Positions 1 through 5,967 of a stretch of DNA of 6,683 bases are shown here, in pieces. Position 1 is the stretch's first letter. Each line of letters opens with the position of its first letter. Made by a program: the position numbers and the translations under genes. The stretch is from Alphaproteobacteria bacterium. Its GTDB lineage: Bacteria > Pseudomonadota > Alphaproteobacteria > UBA2136 > UBA6156. The notes below the pieces were generated by a model. That model was not told the origin of the DNA. It saw only the letters and a list, made by a program, of their open reading frames with translations, and searched no databases. The stretch lies in NCBI GenBank assembly GCA_027490875.1, contig JAIXXE010000096.1, positions 1-6,683 of the forward strand. Reading direction: 5' to 3'.

Positions 1-59
1 CATGTCAACAAGCTGTCAACAAGCTGTCAACAAATCAACAAACGGCCATTTGGCAATAA
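1..59 (+). CDS. Possible 3' end of an upstream phage gene (frame uncertain)
   Basis: The frame beginning at base 3 reads CQQAVNKLSTNQQTAIWQ and stops with TAA at 57-59, leaving 17 bases before the tail gene at 77. This is a plausible Gln-rich C-terminus. Frame 2 also stays open and stops with TGA at 71-73, and frame 1 stops at 106-108, so the true frame cannot be fixed from the window. No family can be recognised. In many phages the gene before a gpZ-like protein is another head-tail or tail component, but that is only context. Confidence 0.25.
   Translation, partial: CQQAVNKLSTNQQTAIWQ
4..42. repeat. 11-base tandem repeat, about 2.7 copies plus a degenerate copy
   Basis: The unit GTCAACAAGCT occurs at 4-14 and 15-25 and is followed by a partial copy at 26-34; the core TCAACAAA recurs at 35-42. 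The unit is not a multiple of three, so each copy shifts the reading frame, and all three plus-strand frames stay open through it. It may be the end of an upstream coding region or an intergenic repeat; the window edge prevents a decision. Confidence 0.75.
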
Positions 60-76
60 TGGGTTACATTTGAACC

Positions 77-676
77 ATGAGCGACATAACAATCCAAGGA
101 CTAGATGAGCTGATGCGAATGGCGAACAGAATATCCGCAAACACTACAACAGCTACCCGTATGGCTATGAACGATGCAGCTAAGTATGGCCGCACTCGTG
201 TCAAAGATGCTATCCGTGACATTTACACCATGAAGCCATCACGTATCCTCGACAGCAATGAGGAGCGAGGATTGAAGTTCAGACCTGCTAGCAATAATAA
301 CCTTGTAGCTAAGATTACAGCAGGGCATAGACCCGCCAACCTAGCATCGTTCACAGGCAATCGCTTCAATAAACGGGGGATATCGGTACAAATTAAGAAG
401 GGGAGCAATAAGCAGATAGGCTCTGTGTTCAAGCTTAAAGCATCGAAGGGTATTAGTGGGGCAGCAGCAGTAGGAAACACAAGTGTTGCATTTGCACGGG
501 GCTTATATGGCAAGCCAAAGTTCCAATTCAAAAGGGAACGTAAGCCAATCAATACGCTTACTTCAGTGTCTACGGCAACAGCCGCGCTCAACTCCAAAGC
601 CATTGAGAAGTATGAGCCAATCGTGTCGCAGCGTTATCAGCAAGAACTTGTACGCCAACTCAAACGACTACTTTAA
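77..676 (+). CDS. Phage minor tail protein, lambda gpZ-like (GPZ family)
   Basis: This 199-residue protein resembles prophage minor tail protein Z. The length matches lambda gpZ (192 aa). The opening (ITIQGLDELMRMANRIS) has the family pattern of a short beta strand, then 'GL-E/D' and an amphipathic helix. An Ala/Thr/Arg-rich helix follows at about 25-50, then a basic middle section (about 95-155). A long C-terminal helix ends in YQQELVRQLKRLL, like the basic C-terminal helix of gpZ. The family acts in the virion during tail completion or joining. ATG at 77 has no Shine-Dalgarno sequence upstream, which is common in Bacteroidota. By eye it is more A+T-rich than the cassette downstream. The family call rests on recalled architecture, not an alignment. 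Confidence 0.7.
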   Translation: MSDITIQGLDELMRMANRISANTTTATRMAMNDAAKYGRTRVKDAIRDIYTMKPSRILDSNEERGLKFRPASNNNLVAKITAGHRPANLASFTGNRFNKRGISVQIKKGSNKQIGSVFKLKASKGISGAAAVGNTSVAFARGLYGKPKFQFKRERKPINTLTSVSTATAALNSKAIEKYEPIVSQRYQQELVRQLKRLL

Positions 677-974
677 TTCAATCAAACATTGTAAGTAATT
701 GATACCCAATTGCTTACAACAAGGAAATCCAACGAAAACAAGGAGATTATAGAAGGATAAGGAAATCGAAAACCCGACTTAGGGTAGGTTCTTCCCCCTG
801 AAAAAACTAACGGGGGCAAACACCCGCTAATCTTCGCTACTGGCAGTTTTTTTCAAAAGTTTCAAAATCACTTTTGGCGGCAGTACGCGTGATATGCGCC
901 AAGGTCACCCAACATCACGGGGAATAACGGCAAACTGTATGTGCTGAACGTCGAAGTTCCTTACCTTCGGTTGT
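677..974. other. Non-coding gap between tail gene and modification-like cassette
   Basis: I find no credible gene in this 298-base stretch. It begins with the 689-719 inverted repeat. Next comes an A-rich, purine-rich tract (720-770). Short hairpins follow: ACCC/GGGT at 772-775 and 782-785, CCCCC/GGGGG at 794-798 and 812-816, CAAAAGT/ACTTTTG at 854-860 and 870-876, and CGAAG/CTTCG at 952-956 and 965-969. The last lies only five bases before the ATG at 975 and could affect that start. No full Bacteroidota promoter (TTTG, 19-21 bases, TAnnTTTG) is visible, so the promoter of the cassette is unidentified. The gap separates the A+T-richer tail gene from the G+C-richer cassette and may mark a module boundary. 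Confidence 0.6.
689..719. repeat. 13-bp inverted repeat, possible terminator or protein-binding site
   Basis: TTGTAAGTAATTG (689-701) pairs with CAATTGCTTACAA (707-719) around a five-base loop. Twelve pairs are Watson-Crick and one is T-G (696/712). It lies 12 bases after the tail gene stop. There is no downstream T-run, so it is not a textbook intrinsic terminator. The near-perfect dyad could also be an operator or a recombinase site. Confidence 0.7.
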
Positions 975-1679
975 ATGAAAAACGACCTCAAAATTCAGTA
1001 CTGGGCGATTGACCGCCTACGTCACTTTGCCGGCAATGCTCGCAAGCATGACGAGCATAACGTTGCGGAAATTGCCGCAAGCATTAGCCGCTTTGGTTTT
1101 GTGAACCCCGTGTTGGTTGATGCGGATGGGGAAATCATTGCAGGGCATGGACGGGCACTAGCTGCGGCATATCTCAAGCTCGACAAAGTACCCGTCATTG
1201 TCCTTGCGAACCTTGGCGAAGCGGAAAGGCGAGCGTTGCGCCTTGCGGACAACCGCATCGCTGAGAAGTCCACTTGGGATACGGAGGCCGTACAGGCAGA
1301 GCTTCGTGCACTCAAGGAGTTGGACGCAAGCACCGACGGTTTGGGTTGGTCGGATGCGGAGCTAGATGCACTGCTCCGTGAAGCCGTGAACATTCTTCCC
1401 GACGATCCGTATGAGCCGCCACAGCGCACCATCATGGGTGAGCGCAGCACAGAGAATGACGGCAGCGATGACAGCGAAGCGGACAACAAACCGCTAAGGC
1501 CATCAGAGCCGAAATCTTCGGATGATGACTATTCCATGTTCGAGCTTGTCATGCTCCATGAAAACAAAATCCGCTTGGTCGAGAAGCTAAGCGAAATCCG
1601 CGCAGAACATCTGTACGACAAGCTAGAGGACGCACTCATGCATCTGCTCCGATACTACGATGGAGAAACCGATGCGTAA
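975..1679 (+). CDS. ParB/sulfiredoxin-fold domain protein, methylase-associated type without a methylase domain
   Basis: This 234-residue protein has an N-terminal ParB-like nuclease/CTPase-fold domain (about 5-85). Visible motifs are NARKH (21-25), IAASISRFGFVNPVLVDADG (33-52), the nucleotide-binding-type IIAGHGR (54-60), VPVIVL (72-77) and LADNRIAEKSTWD (90-102). These match the ParB domain that phages usually fuse to a DNA methyltransferase. Here no methylase motif follows. Instead there is an acidic Asp/Ser-rich linker (about 140-185) and a short helical C-terminus rich in Leu, Glu and Lys. The start codon ATG at 975 lacks an obvious ribosome-binding site; in-frame TGA at 945-947 limits upstream extension. 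Its end overlaps the next gene. Role is inferred: a DNA- or nucleotide-binding partner of the cassette enzymes. Confidence 0.8.
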   Translation: MKNDLKIQYWAIDRLRHFAGNARKHDEHNVAEIAASISRFGFVNPVLVDADGEIIAGHGRALAAAYLKLDKVPVIVLANLGEAERRALRLADNRIAEKSTWDTEAVQAELRALKELDASTDGLGWSDAELDALLREAVNILPDDPYEPPQRTIMGERSTENDGSDDSEADNKPLRPSEPKSSDDDYSMFELVMLHENKIRLVEKLSEIRAEHLYDKLEDALMHLLRYYDGETDA

Positions 1680-2391
1680 CCCTTCATTCTCACGGTTTGG
1701 TTTTGACGGCACACTCTACCATGAGGGCAGCATCACTGTTCACGGTATTCGGGGCTACGCGCACGTACCCATGCAGGGTGGCGCATGGTTCATGTACGTG
1801 CACAAGGGCATCGTGCAGGCTCGTGGCGATGTGGTGCTGACTAGCGGCATGTACGGAGTTTTCAATTGGGGCAACATCGTTGTGATGGACAAGAGCGAAG
1901 TGCTGCTAGTCCACCACTCCGACCATCAGGCATTGCATACCTTTGGCGGCCCTATCGAGGAACGTGGCAGGCTCGCCTACATCGACGGCTGCACTGACAC
2001 GCAGCTTTTGCCGCCCGTCCGTAAGGGCGACCCCTGCCTCAACTTCCTACACTTCCCTATCGACATCACCCAACGGCAGCATACGCACCCATCCATTCGG
2101 GTGGGGATTGTGGCCGGTGGATATGGGGAATGCATCACTCCCTTTGGCAATGCCGAGCTACGGGAGGGAGATATCTTCCTCATTCATCCCGAAAACGGGA
2201 GCAAGGCTCTAGGGGTGGACGGGCAGCAGCACCTAGTCGGCACCCACTCTTTCCGAACACGCTACCGGCAAATGAGCATCGTGGCTCTACACCCCGATAG
2301 CGAAGTAGGTCCTACAGACGAATACCATCAGATGAAAGTTGCTACGATCATCGATGGCGTCAAGGCTTCGGATTTGGAGCTGCATCAGTGA
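1672..2391 (+). CDS. Cupin-like beta-barrel protein of unknown function
   Basis: This protein is 239 residues from the preferred start. The C-terminal half looks like a cupin: QHTHPSIRVGIVAGGYG (136-152) supplies an HxH metal-ligand motif and Gly turn, followed by LREGDIFLIHPENGSKA (163-179), which resembles the second cupin motif, and H187, H192 and H207. The N-terminal half (10-90) is also beta-rich with Gly turns, suggesting a two-barrel or AraC-type layout without any DNA-binding domain. I chose ATG at 1672 over ATG at 1660 because GGAG (1662-1665) lies six bases upstream and the resulting ATGCGTAA overlap matches the junction before the IbrB-like gene. Substrate and metal are unknown; no named family is recognised. 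It sits between a ParB-fold gene and two PAPS-reductase-fold genes, so it probably works with them. Confidence 0.65.
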   Translation: MRNPSFSRFGFDGTLYHEGSITVHGIRGYAHVPMQGGAWFMYVHKGIVQARGDVVLTSGMYGVFNWGNIVVMDKSEVLLVHHSDHQALHTFGGPIEERGRLAYIDGCTDTQLLPPVRKGDPCLNFLHFPIDITQRQHTHPSIRVGIVAGGYGECITPFGNAELREGDIFLIHPENGSKALGVDGQQHLVGTHSFRTRYRQMSIVALHPDSEVGPTDEYHQMKVATIIDGVKASDLELHQ

Positions 2392-3089
2392 GGCTCAAAA
2401 CTATCGGGCACGCTTACGACCTCAAAGAAAAGGTCGCAGAGGCACGGAAGATTATTGACGGGTGGCTGCCCACGGTAAAGTCGCCGTTGATAGCGTTCAG
2501 CGGTGGCAAAGACAGCATCGTACTAGCGCATCTGCTATCACAACACTACGGAGTTACCGATGCCATCTGTGCCAACTCGTATTGGTTTCATCGAACAGAT
2601 GCGGACGTTCGCACTTCGGTTGTGCCGGCACTTGGAATCACAGTTACTTATTGGGACCGGTTGGGAGCACAGTGGATATTTCAGCGGGACAATCGTAAAT
2701 ATCTCTGGCCTACGGATAGTCGAGTATTCGGACAGTTCTACAGCCTATGCCAACAGTCCACAGTCAAGCGACATGCGCTTGGGAACGGTAATGATGCTGT
2801 GCTGTATGGCCGACGGAAGCAGGAAAATGTTGTTGTTGCAAGTACCTATCGAACCGCCGATGGGCTAGAGAACTGCTTTCCCCTATTCAGTTGGCGGCAT
2901 GAACACGTATGGACGTACATCAGGCGCTATGAGCTGCCGACACCTTCCATCTACGAATACGAGCTTGGCTCAAAGGAAGGCTGTACATCATGGAACATGA
3001 TTGATCCCAGGATGTACAACCGTACACCTGCCGAGCTCATTGAGGAATTCTGCCCTGCTACTTGGGCAAAAATCAGAGATAAGCTGTGA
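2388..3089 (+). CDS. PAPS reductase-family (ATP-pyrophosphatase fold) protein
   Basis: This 233-residue protein carries the N-type ATP-pyrophosphatase P-loop: LIAFSGGKDSIVLAHLL, with SGGKDS at 38-43. Other family landmarks are YGRRKQE (140-146), equivalent to the 'GxRxxES' segment of PAPS reductases, then PLFSWRHEHVWTYIRRYELP (about 165-184), equivalent to 'PI-DWT-DVW-YI---LP', and a final EGC (about 197-199). Such enzymes bind ATP or adenylyl-sulfate and either reduce PAPS or adenylate a substrate for sulfur or amine transfer. The canonical C-terminal ECGxH reductase motif is not visible, so sulfate reduction is unlikely. GTG at 2388 is the start: it overlaps the cupin stop as GTGA and has GGAG (2376-2379) eight bases upstream. 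It is one of two adjacent, different members of the superfamily. Confidence 0.82.
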   Translation: MRLKTIGHAYDLKEKVAEARKIIDGWLPTVKSPLIAFSGGKDSIVLAHLLSQHYGVTDAICANSYWFHRTDADVRTSVVPALGITVTYWDRLGAQWIFQRDNRKYLWPTDSRVFGQFYSLCQQSTVKRHALGNGNDAVLYGRRKQENVVVASTYRTADGLENCFPLFSWRHEHVWTYIRRYELPTPSIYEYELGSKEGCTSWNMIDPRMYNRTPAELIEEFCPATWAKIRDKL

Positions 3090-4267
3090 GGCGTTCGCTT
3101 CGTCAAAAGTCATACACCGGGCAGGATGTGTACAGCGCAGGAAAGGAGCGCATTCGCTACCTGTACAAGCGTTTCGATAACGTAGTGATTTCCTTCTCCG
3201 GGGGAAAAGATAGCACGGCAGTACTCAATCTCACCATTGAAGTGGCAAGGGAATTGGGACGGCTGCCCGTTTCGGCGATATTCGTTGATGAAGAAGTTAT
3301 CGACACGTACACGATTGAGTACGTGACACGAGTACGCGAACTTCCCGAAGTGCAGTTGGATTGGTACTGCCTTCCCGTCAAGCATCGCAATGCATGTAGC
3401 ACCGAGCAGCCGTATTGGTATTGTTGGCATCCCGACGAACGCCATTTGTGGGTACGGGAGCAGCCACCTTGGGCTATCGTGAAACACGATGCCTTCGAAA
3501 TGGGCATGGCTTATCAGGAATGGATGCCTCGCTCGTTTCCCAACAGCATGGGCAGCGTTGCACTGCTTACCGGCATCAGAACGCAGGAAAGCCTAAGACG
3601 GTTTCAGGTCATTGCCGGCAAACGGAATGATCCTTACATCAAGACACGAGCGATTGCGAACAACTGCTACAATGCTCATCCGATTTACGATTGGAGCAGC
3701 GAAGACGTTTGGAAGTACGTACAGGTGAAAAACCTGGACTACAACCGAGCATACGACCTATTCAACCTCACCGACCAACATGGGAAACTACTGCAGCAGC
3801 GGATTTGCCAACCGTTCGGTGAAGAGCCGTTGCGAAAGCTCCATGCATACGCAGAGTGTTTCCCCTACATGTGGGCGAAGATGCTGAGGCGTGTGCAGGG
3901 CGTGAACACGGCATACCGATATGCCAACACGGAGCTGTACCTAAGCGGCACCAAGCCCGACGGCATCACTTGGGAGGACTACTGCCACCAACGGGTGCTC
4001 GATTACACGGACAAAGCTATCCGAAAGAAGGTGGAGGGAAACATTCAAGCCCTTATCCGCAGGCACTACCGCAAAACGGATGATCCGCTAGACGATGCCA
4101 TTGCCCACCCCGTAAGTGGTTGCAGTTGGCGCTTTTTGTCCAAAATTGCCGTCAAAGGCGATTTGAAGAACAGAACCCAAAACAAAATGCTCAACGAGGC
4201 AATCAATCGTTGCCGGCAGATGGGCATCACGTTGGAACAGGCAAAGGAGCTCTACGGACGTGCGTAA
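3086..4267 (+). CDS. ibrA-like: IbrA-like protein (YbdN/DUF3440, PAPS reductase superfamily)
   Basis: This 393-residue protein is close to the usual length of IbrA/YbdN. The N-terminal ATP-pyrophosphatase domain has VVISFSGGKDSTAVLNL (SGGKDS 38-43), VSAIFVDEEVIDTYT (62-76), TGIRTQES (162-169) and HPIYDWSSEDVWKY (198-211). The DUF3440-type C-terminus follows, with QQRICQPFGEEPLRKLHAYAECFP (237-260) and a Lys/Arg-rich helical tail. The segment WYCLPVKHRNACS...WYCWHPDE (93-118) is typical of this branch. In E. coli, IbrA works with IbrB to activate eib immunoglobulin-binding genes; the biochemical activity is unknown to me. GTG at 3086 overlaps the previous stop as GTGA, implying translational coupling; no Shine-Dalgarno sequence is seen. 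The adjacent IbrB-like gene strongly supports the identification. Confidence 0.85.
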   Translation: MRRSLRQKSYTGQDVYSAGKERIRYLYKRFDNVVISFSGGKDSTAVLNLTIEVARELGRLPVSAIFVDEEVIDTYTIEYVTRVRELPEVQLDWYCLPVKHRNACSTEQPYWYCWHPDERHLWVREQPPWAIVKHDAFEMGMAYQEWMPRSFPNSMGSVALLTGIRTQESLRRFQVIAGKRNDPYIKTRAIANNCYNAHPIYDWSSEDVWKYVQVKNLDYNRAYDLFNLTDQHGKLLQQRICQPFGEEPLRKLHAYAECFPYMWAKMLRRVQGVNTAYRYANTELYLSGTKPDGITWEDYCHQRVLDYTDKAIRKKVEGNIQALIRRHYRKTDDPLDDAIAHPVSGCSWRFLSKIAVKGDLKNRTQNKMLNEAINRCRQMGITLEQAKELYGRA

Positions 4268-4763
4268 CGCTCAGCCTATCGACACAGTGAAGTGGGTGCA
4301 TCGGGACATCTTGAAGCCCAACCACTACAACCCCAACAGCGTAGCCCCTCCCGAATTAGAACTGCTATCCATCAGCATACAGGAAGACGGGTGGACACAG
4401 CCGATTGTGGTCAATCCCGATATGACCATTGTTGATGGCTTCCATCGGTGGACGGTGAGTGGACAGTTGGACGTGTATCGCCTGACGGGTGGCATGGTGC
4501 CGGTTGTGGTAATTGAGCCAACCGATATGAGCTCGCAGATGATTAGCACTGTGCGCCACAATAGAGCTCGTGGAATACATGGCGTATTGAAGATGGCCGA
4601 CATAGTTGAACGCATGTTGAACGGGGGTGTTCAAGTTTCAGAAATATGTCGTAGGTTGCAGATGGAAACAGAGGAAGTGTACCGCCTAGCCAACAGAAAG
4701 GGCATTCCAAGAACAGCACTGATTAAGGATGCTCAATGGTCGGAGAGTTGGGTGCCAAAATGA
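4260..4763 (+). CDS. ibrB-like: IbrB-like ParB/sulfiredoxin-fold protein
   Basis: This 167-residue protein matches the IbrB/YbdM type. The ParB-like domain (about 10-105) shows LKPNHYNPN (18-26), LLSISIQEDGWTQPIVVNPD (35-54), the core motif VDGFHRW (58-64) and HNRARGIH (100-107), which is characteristic of this branch. A helix-turn-helix-like segment follows (about 112-146, VQVSEICRRLQMETEEVYRLA). It starts with GTG at 4260, overlapping the ibrA-like stop by eight bases; AAGGAG (4244-4249) lies ten bases upstream. The two-gene ibrA-ibrB order is the one known from E. coli prophages. Known family role: transcription-level activation of other genes together with IbrA. Whether this copy regulates phage or host genes, or handles a nucleotide substrate, is not shown by the sequence. 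Confidence 0.85.
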   Translation: MRNAQPIDTVKWVHRDILKPNHYNPNSVAPPELELLSISIQEDGWTQPIVVNPDMTIVDGFHRWTVSGQLDVYRLTGGMVPVVVIEPTDMSSQMISTVRHNRARGIHGVLKMADIVERMLNGGVQVSEICRRLQMETEEVYRLANRKGIPRTALIKDAQWSESWVPK

Positions 4764-4769
4764 ACGAGT

Positions 4770-5324
4770 ATGAGCAAACAGCAAGAGCATTTAACTATCA
4801 GCGAATACGCCCGCCGTAAGGGGGTGAGCCACACCGCTGTATTTCGAGCCATCGAAAGTGGCCGCATCGTCAAAGGTTTGGTTATTCAAGCCAATGGCCG
4901 CAAGGGTATTATTGAAGCCGTTGCCGATGCAGAATGGACAGCCAACACCAATTCCGACCACCATTTTAGCCGCTACCGTACCAAGGGTGGTTCTAACGCT
5001 ACTCAGGTAGACACCGAAGAAACCAAGGCGCAATCACAGAGCAGTTTGCAGGCTGCCAAACGGGCTAAAGCCATCTTCGATGCGAAGTTGGCAGAGCTCG
5101 ATTACAAGAAGAAGTCGGGTGTACTTGTTGAGCGTGAGAAGGTGTACAAGGCACTGTACCAATTTGGGCAGGCATTGCGTAACGAATTGCAGTCGATACC
5201 GGAACGCATCATTGACGAGCTGTTGGCTACAGATAATCGCAACGAGGCACTTACGAAGTTGTACGATGAAATAGCGGCATCGTTGGATAAAATGACAAAG
5301 TACGAGAGTGCCGAGTTCTCATAA
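4770..5324 (+). CDS. Phage terminase small subunit, Nu1-like
   Basis: This 184-residue protein begins with a MerR/Nu1-type helix-turn-helix: LTISEYARRKGVSHTAVFRAIESGRI (8-33). A variable polar linker follows, then a long helical region starting SLQAAKRAKAIFDAKLAELDYKKKSGVLVEREKVYKALYQFG (about 92-133), continuing RNELQSIPERIIDELLA. The 'A-L-E-D---K-G-LV-R--V' pattern and the 'I--ERI--EL' segment are typical of small terminase subunits that recognise phage DNA and recruit the ATPase large subunit for packaging. ATG at 4770 comes six bases after the ibrB-like stop, with no close Shine-Dalgarno sequence; GGAG at 4742-4745 is too far away. Unusually, no large subunit follows: the next 980 bases are non-coding and then an ssb gene begins. 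Confidence 0.75.
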   Translation: MSKQQEHLTISEYARRKGVSHTAVFRAIESGRIVKGLVIQANGRKGIIEAVADAEWTANTNSDHHFSRYRTKGGSNATQVDTEETKAQSQSSLQAAKRAKAIFDAKLAELDYKKKSGVLVEREKVYKALYQFGQALRNELQSIPERIIDELLATDNRNEALTKLYDEIAASLDKMTKYESAEFS

Positions 5325-5347
5325 TTGGGAATATTTTTGCAAAATTA

Positions 5348-5378
5348 TTTGTTTATTACTCAAATTTGTTTATTTTTG
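5348..5378 (+). promoter_or_regulatory. Bacteroidota-type promoter for the structured RNA region
   Basis: TTTG at 5348-5351 (-33 element), a 19-base spacer, and TATTTTTG at 5371-5378 match the Bacteroides consensus TTTG-N19-21-TAnnTTTG exactly. The surrounding sequence is very A+T-rich. Transcription would begin near 5384-5387, about 50 bases before the first tRNA-like module. Confidence 0.8.
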
Positions 5379-5433
5379 TACTGTATTCATATCGATAGAT
5401 TGTCCTGCTGTGTTTCTACACGGGAGGATATTT

Positions 5434-5519
5434 GGAGAGATGGCAAACAGTCGCGGCACCTGCGTTAGTGGCATGAGTTTGATAGTTGGTTCAAGCAGGT
5501 TCGAGTCCTGCTCTCTCCA
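5434..5519 (+). tRNA. Class II tRNA-like element with poor anticodon arm
   Basis: The acceptor stem is perfect over seven pairs (GGAGAGA 5434-5440 with TCTCTCC 5512-5518), with TG at positions 8-9. The T-arm is perfect (GCAGG 5495-5499, TTCGAGT loop, CCTGC 5507-5511). The discriminator is A5519, followed by CCG rather than CCA. The 86-base length and a variable-arm stem (5474-5479 with 5488-5493, three Watson-Crick and three G-U pairs) fit a Ser/Leu-type tRNA. However, I can find no normal D-stem or 5-bp anticodon stem. The best central hairpin is CAC/GTG (5457-5459, 5468-5470) around an eight-base loop, CTGCGTTA, so no anticodon can be assigned. It may be a divergent tRNA, a tRNA mimic, or a tRNA pseudogene. 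Confidence 0.6.
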
Positions 5520-5594
5520 CCGTACCAAGTGCAGCAATAGAAATGTTACCCAAGCTGCCCCAAGGTGGGTGAACCCATACGCTACGGGTCGAAC

Positions 5595-5615
5595 ACGGAC
5601 TAATCGCAAGTCTGT
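5595..5615 (+). ncRNA. 7-bp stem with 7-base loop inside structured region
   Basis: ACGGACT (5595-5601) pairs with AGTCTGT (5609-5615), with one G-U pair, around AATCGCA. The geometry resembles an anticodon arm, but the base at the U33 position is A and no acceptor, D- or T-arm is arranged around it, so I treat it as a structural hairpin. Confidence 0.5.
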
Positions 5616-5636
5616 AGGAAGCGAAAAAACGAGATT

Positions 5637-5652
5637 GACAGTCGGAAAGACG
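5637..5652 (+). repeat. GACAGTCGGAAAGACG hairpin repeat, copy 1
   Basis: This 16-base sequence is identical to 5748-5763 and 13/16 identical to 6073-6088. It can form a small GTC/GAC hairpin with a GGAAA loop. It ends seven bases before the 49-base tRNA-like minihelix. Confidence 0.75.
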
Positions 5653-5659
5653 GCAAAAT

Positions 5660-5708
5660 GGGGCGACAAATTAGGTTGTTCTAGGAGGTTCAATCCCTCC
5701 CCGCTCCA
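5660..5708 (+). ncRNA. 49-base tRNA-like minihelix (acceptor plus T-arm)
   Basis: GGGGCGA (5660-5666) pairs with CCGCTCC (5701-5707) in six of seven positions, one as G-U. GGAGG (5684-5688), a TTCAATC loop and CCTCC (5696-5700) form a perfect T-arm. The discriminator is A5708, followed by CC. Only 17 bases lie between the acceptor strand and the T-arm, where a tRNA needs more than 40; they could form a 3-bp arm (CAA 5667-5669 with TTG 5676-5678). There is therefore no D-arm and no anticodon arm. The element could be recognised by RNase P/RNase Z or CCA-adding enzyme but cannot decode. Confidence 0.55.
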
Positions 5709-5747
5709 CCTGTACTTGTAGGTAGACCTAATGGCCCTGAACCTTCG

Positions 5748-5763
5748 GACAGTCGGAAAGACG
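5748..5763 (+). repeat. GACAGTCGGAAAGACG hairpin repeat, copy 2
   Basis: Exact copy of 5637-5652. Unlike the other two copies it is not directly followed by a tRNA-like acceptor strand; the next T-arm starts 145 bases downstream. It is followed by a 6-bp hairpin, ACGTAG/CTACGT, with a GCGAG loop. Confidence 0.75.
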
Positions 5764-5907
5764 ATGCGAACGTAGGCGAGCTACGTCGATTGTAGGTTAC
5801 GGAGAGAAACCTAATGATGGGGCAAGGGGCCGAACTTAGTAGTGAAACAAACAAGCTGCCGGTACGTAACGGTGCAGAGCATGTCAGTAGCTATGTTTGA
5901 GGTTTGG

Positions 5908-5943
5908 GCGGGTTCGACTCCCGCAGCTCCGCAACCTTTTTTT
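5908..5943 (+). ncRNA. T-arm and 3' acceptor strand without an upstream partner, then T7
   Basis: GCGGG (5908-5912), TTCGACT loop and CCCGC (5920-5924) form a canonical T-arm; AGCTCCG (5925-5931) would be the 3' acceptor strand, followed by CAACC and seven T residues (5937-5943). GCAGAGC just upstream resembles a D-arm 3' half, but no matching 5' acceptor strand occurs at a suitable upstream distance. The exact complement of GCAGCTCCG (5923-5931) lies downstream instead, at 5968-5976. The T-arm plus T7 could also act as an internal terminator. Confidence 0.45.
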
Positions 5944-5967
5944 ATGCAAGCGAGCCCGAAAGGGTAA

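Noticed and set aside
65..72. TACATTTG, matching the Bacteroidota -7 element before the tail gene
   Set aside because: The nearest TTTG is only 12 bases upstream (49-52) instead of 19-21, and transcription would begin at about the start codon; probably chance.
854..876. CAAAAGT/ACTTTTG hairpin next to a T-run as a terminator
   Set aside because: The T-run (847-853) precedes the hairpin on the plus strand and becomes an A-run on the minus strand, so it terminates neither direction.
1022..1489. Long minus-strand open frames opposite the cassette and tail genes (also 223-603, 3110-3507, 5370-5693)
   Set aside because: They are Ser/Arg/Cys-rich shadows of well-supported plus-strand genes or of structured RNA, with no domain of their own.
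5332..5339. A second TATTTTTG -7 match
   Set aside because: No TTTG lies 19-21 bases upstream, whereas the copy at 5371-5378 has a perfect partner.
5308..5721. 137-codon plus-strand open frame across the promoter and first two tRNA-like modules
   Set aside because: It starts inside the terminase gene, is Cys/Ser/Arg-rich with no domain, and is better explained by the promoter and RNA structures it overlaps.
5790..5933. Group I intron core-like order of motifs (AAACCTAATG, GGGGCAAGGGGCC, GGTGCAGAGC)
   Set aside because: Loosely reminiscent of the P, Q and R elements of tRNA-Leu introns, but the diagnostic P7 pairing with an AGTCC-type S element is absent, and no flanking tRNA exon halves join up.
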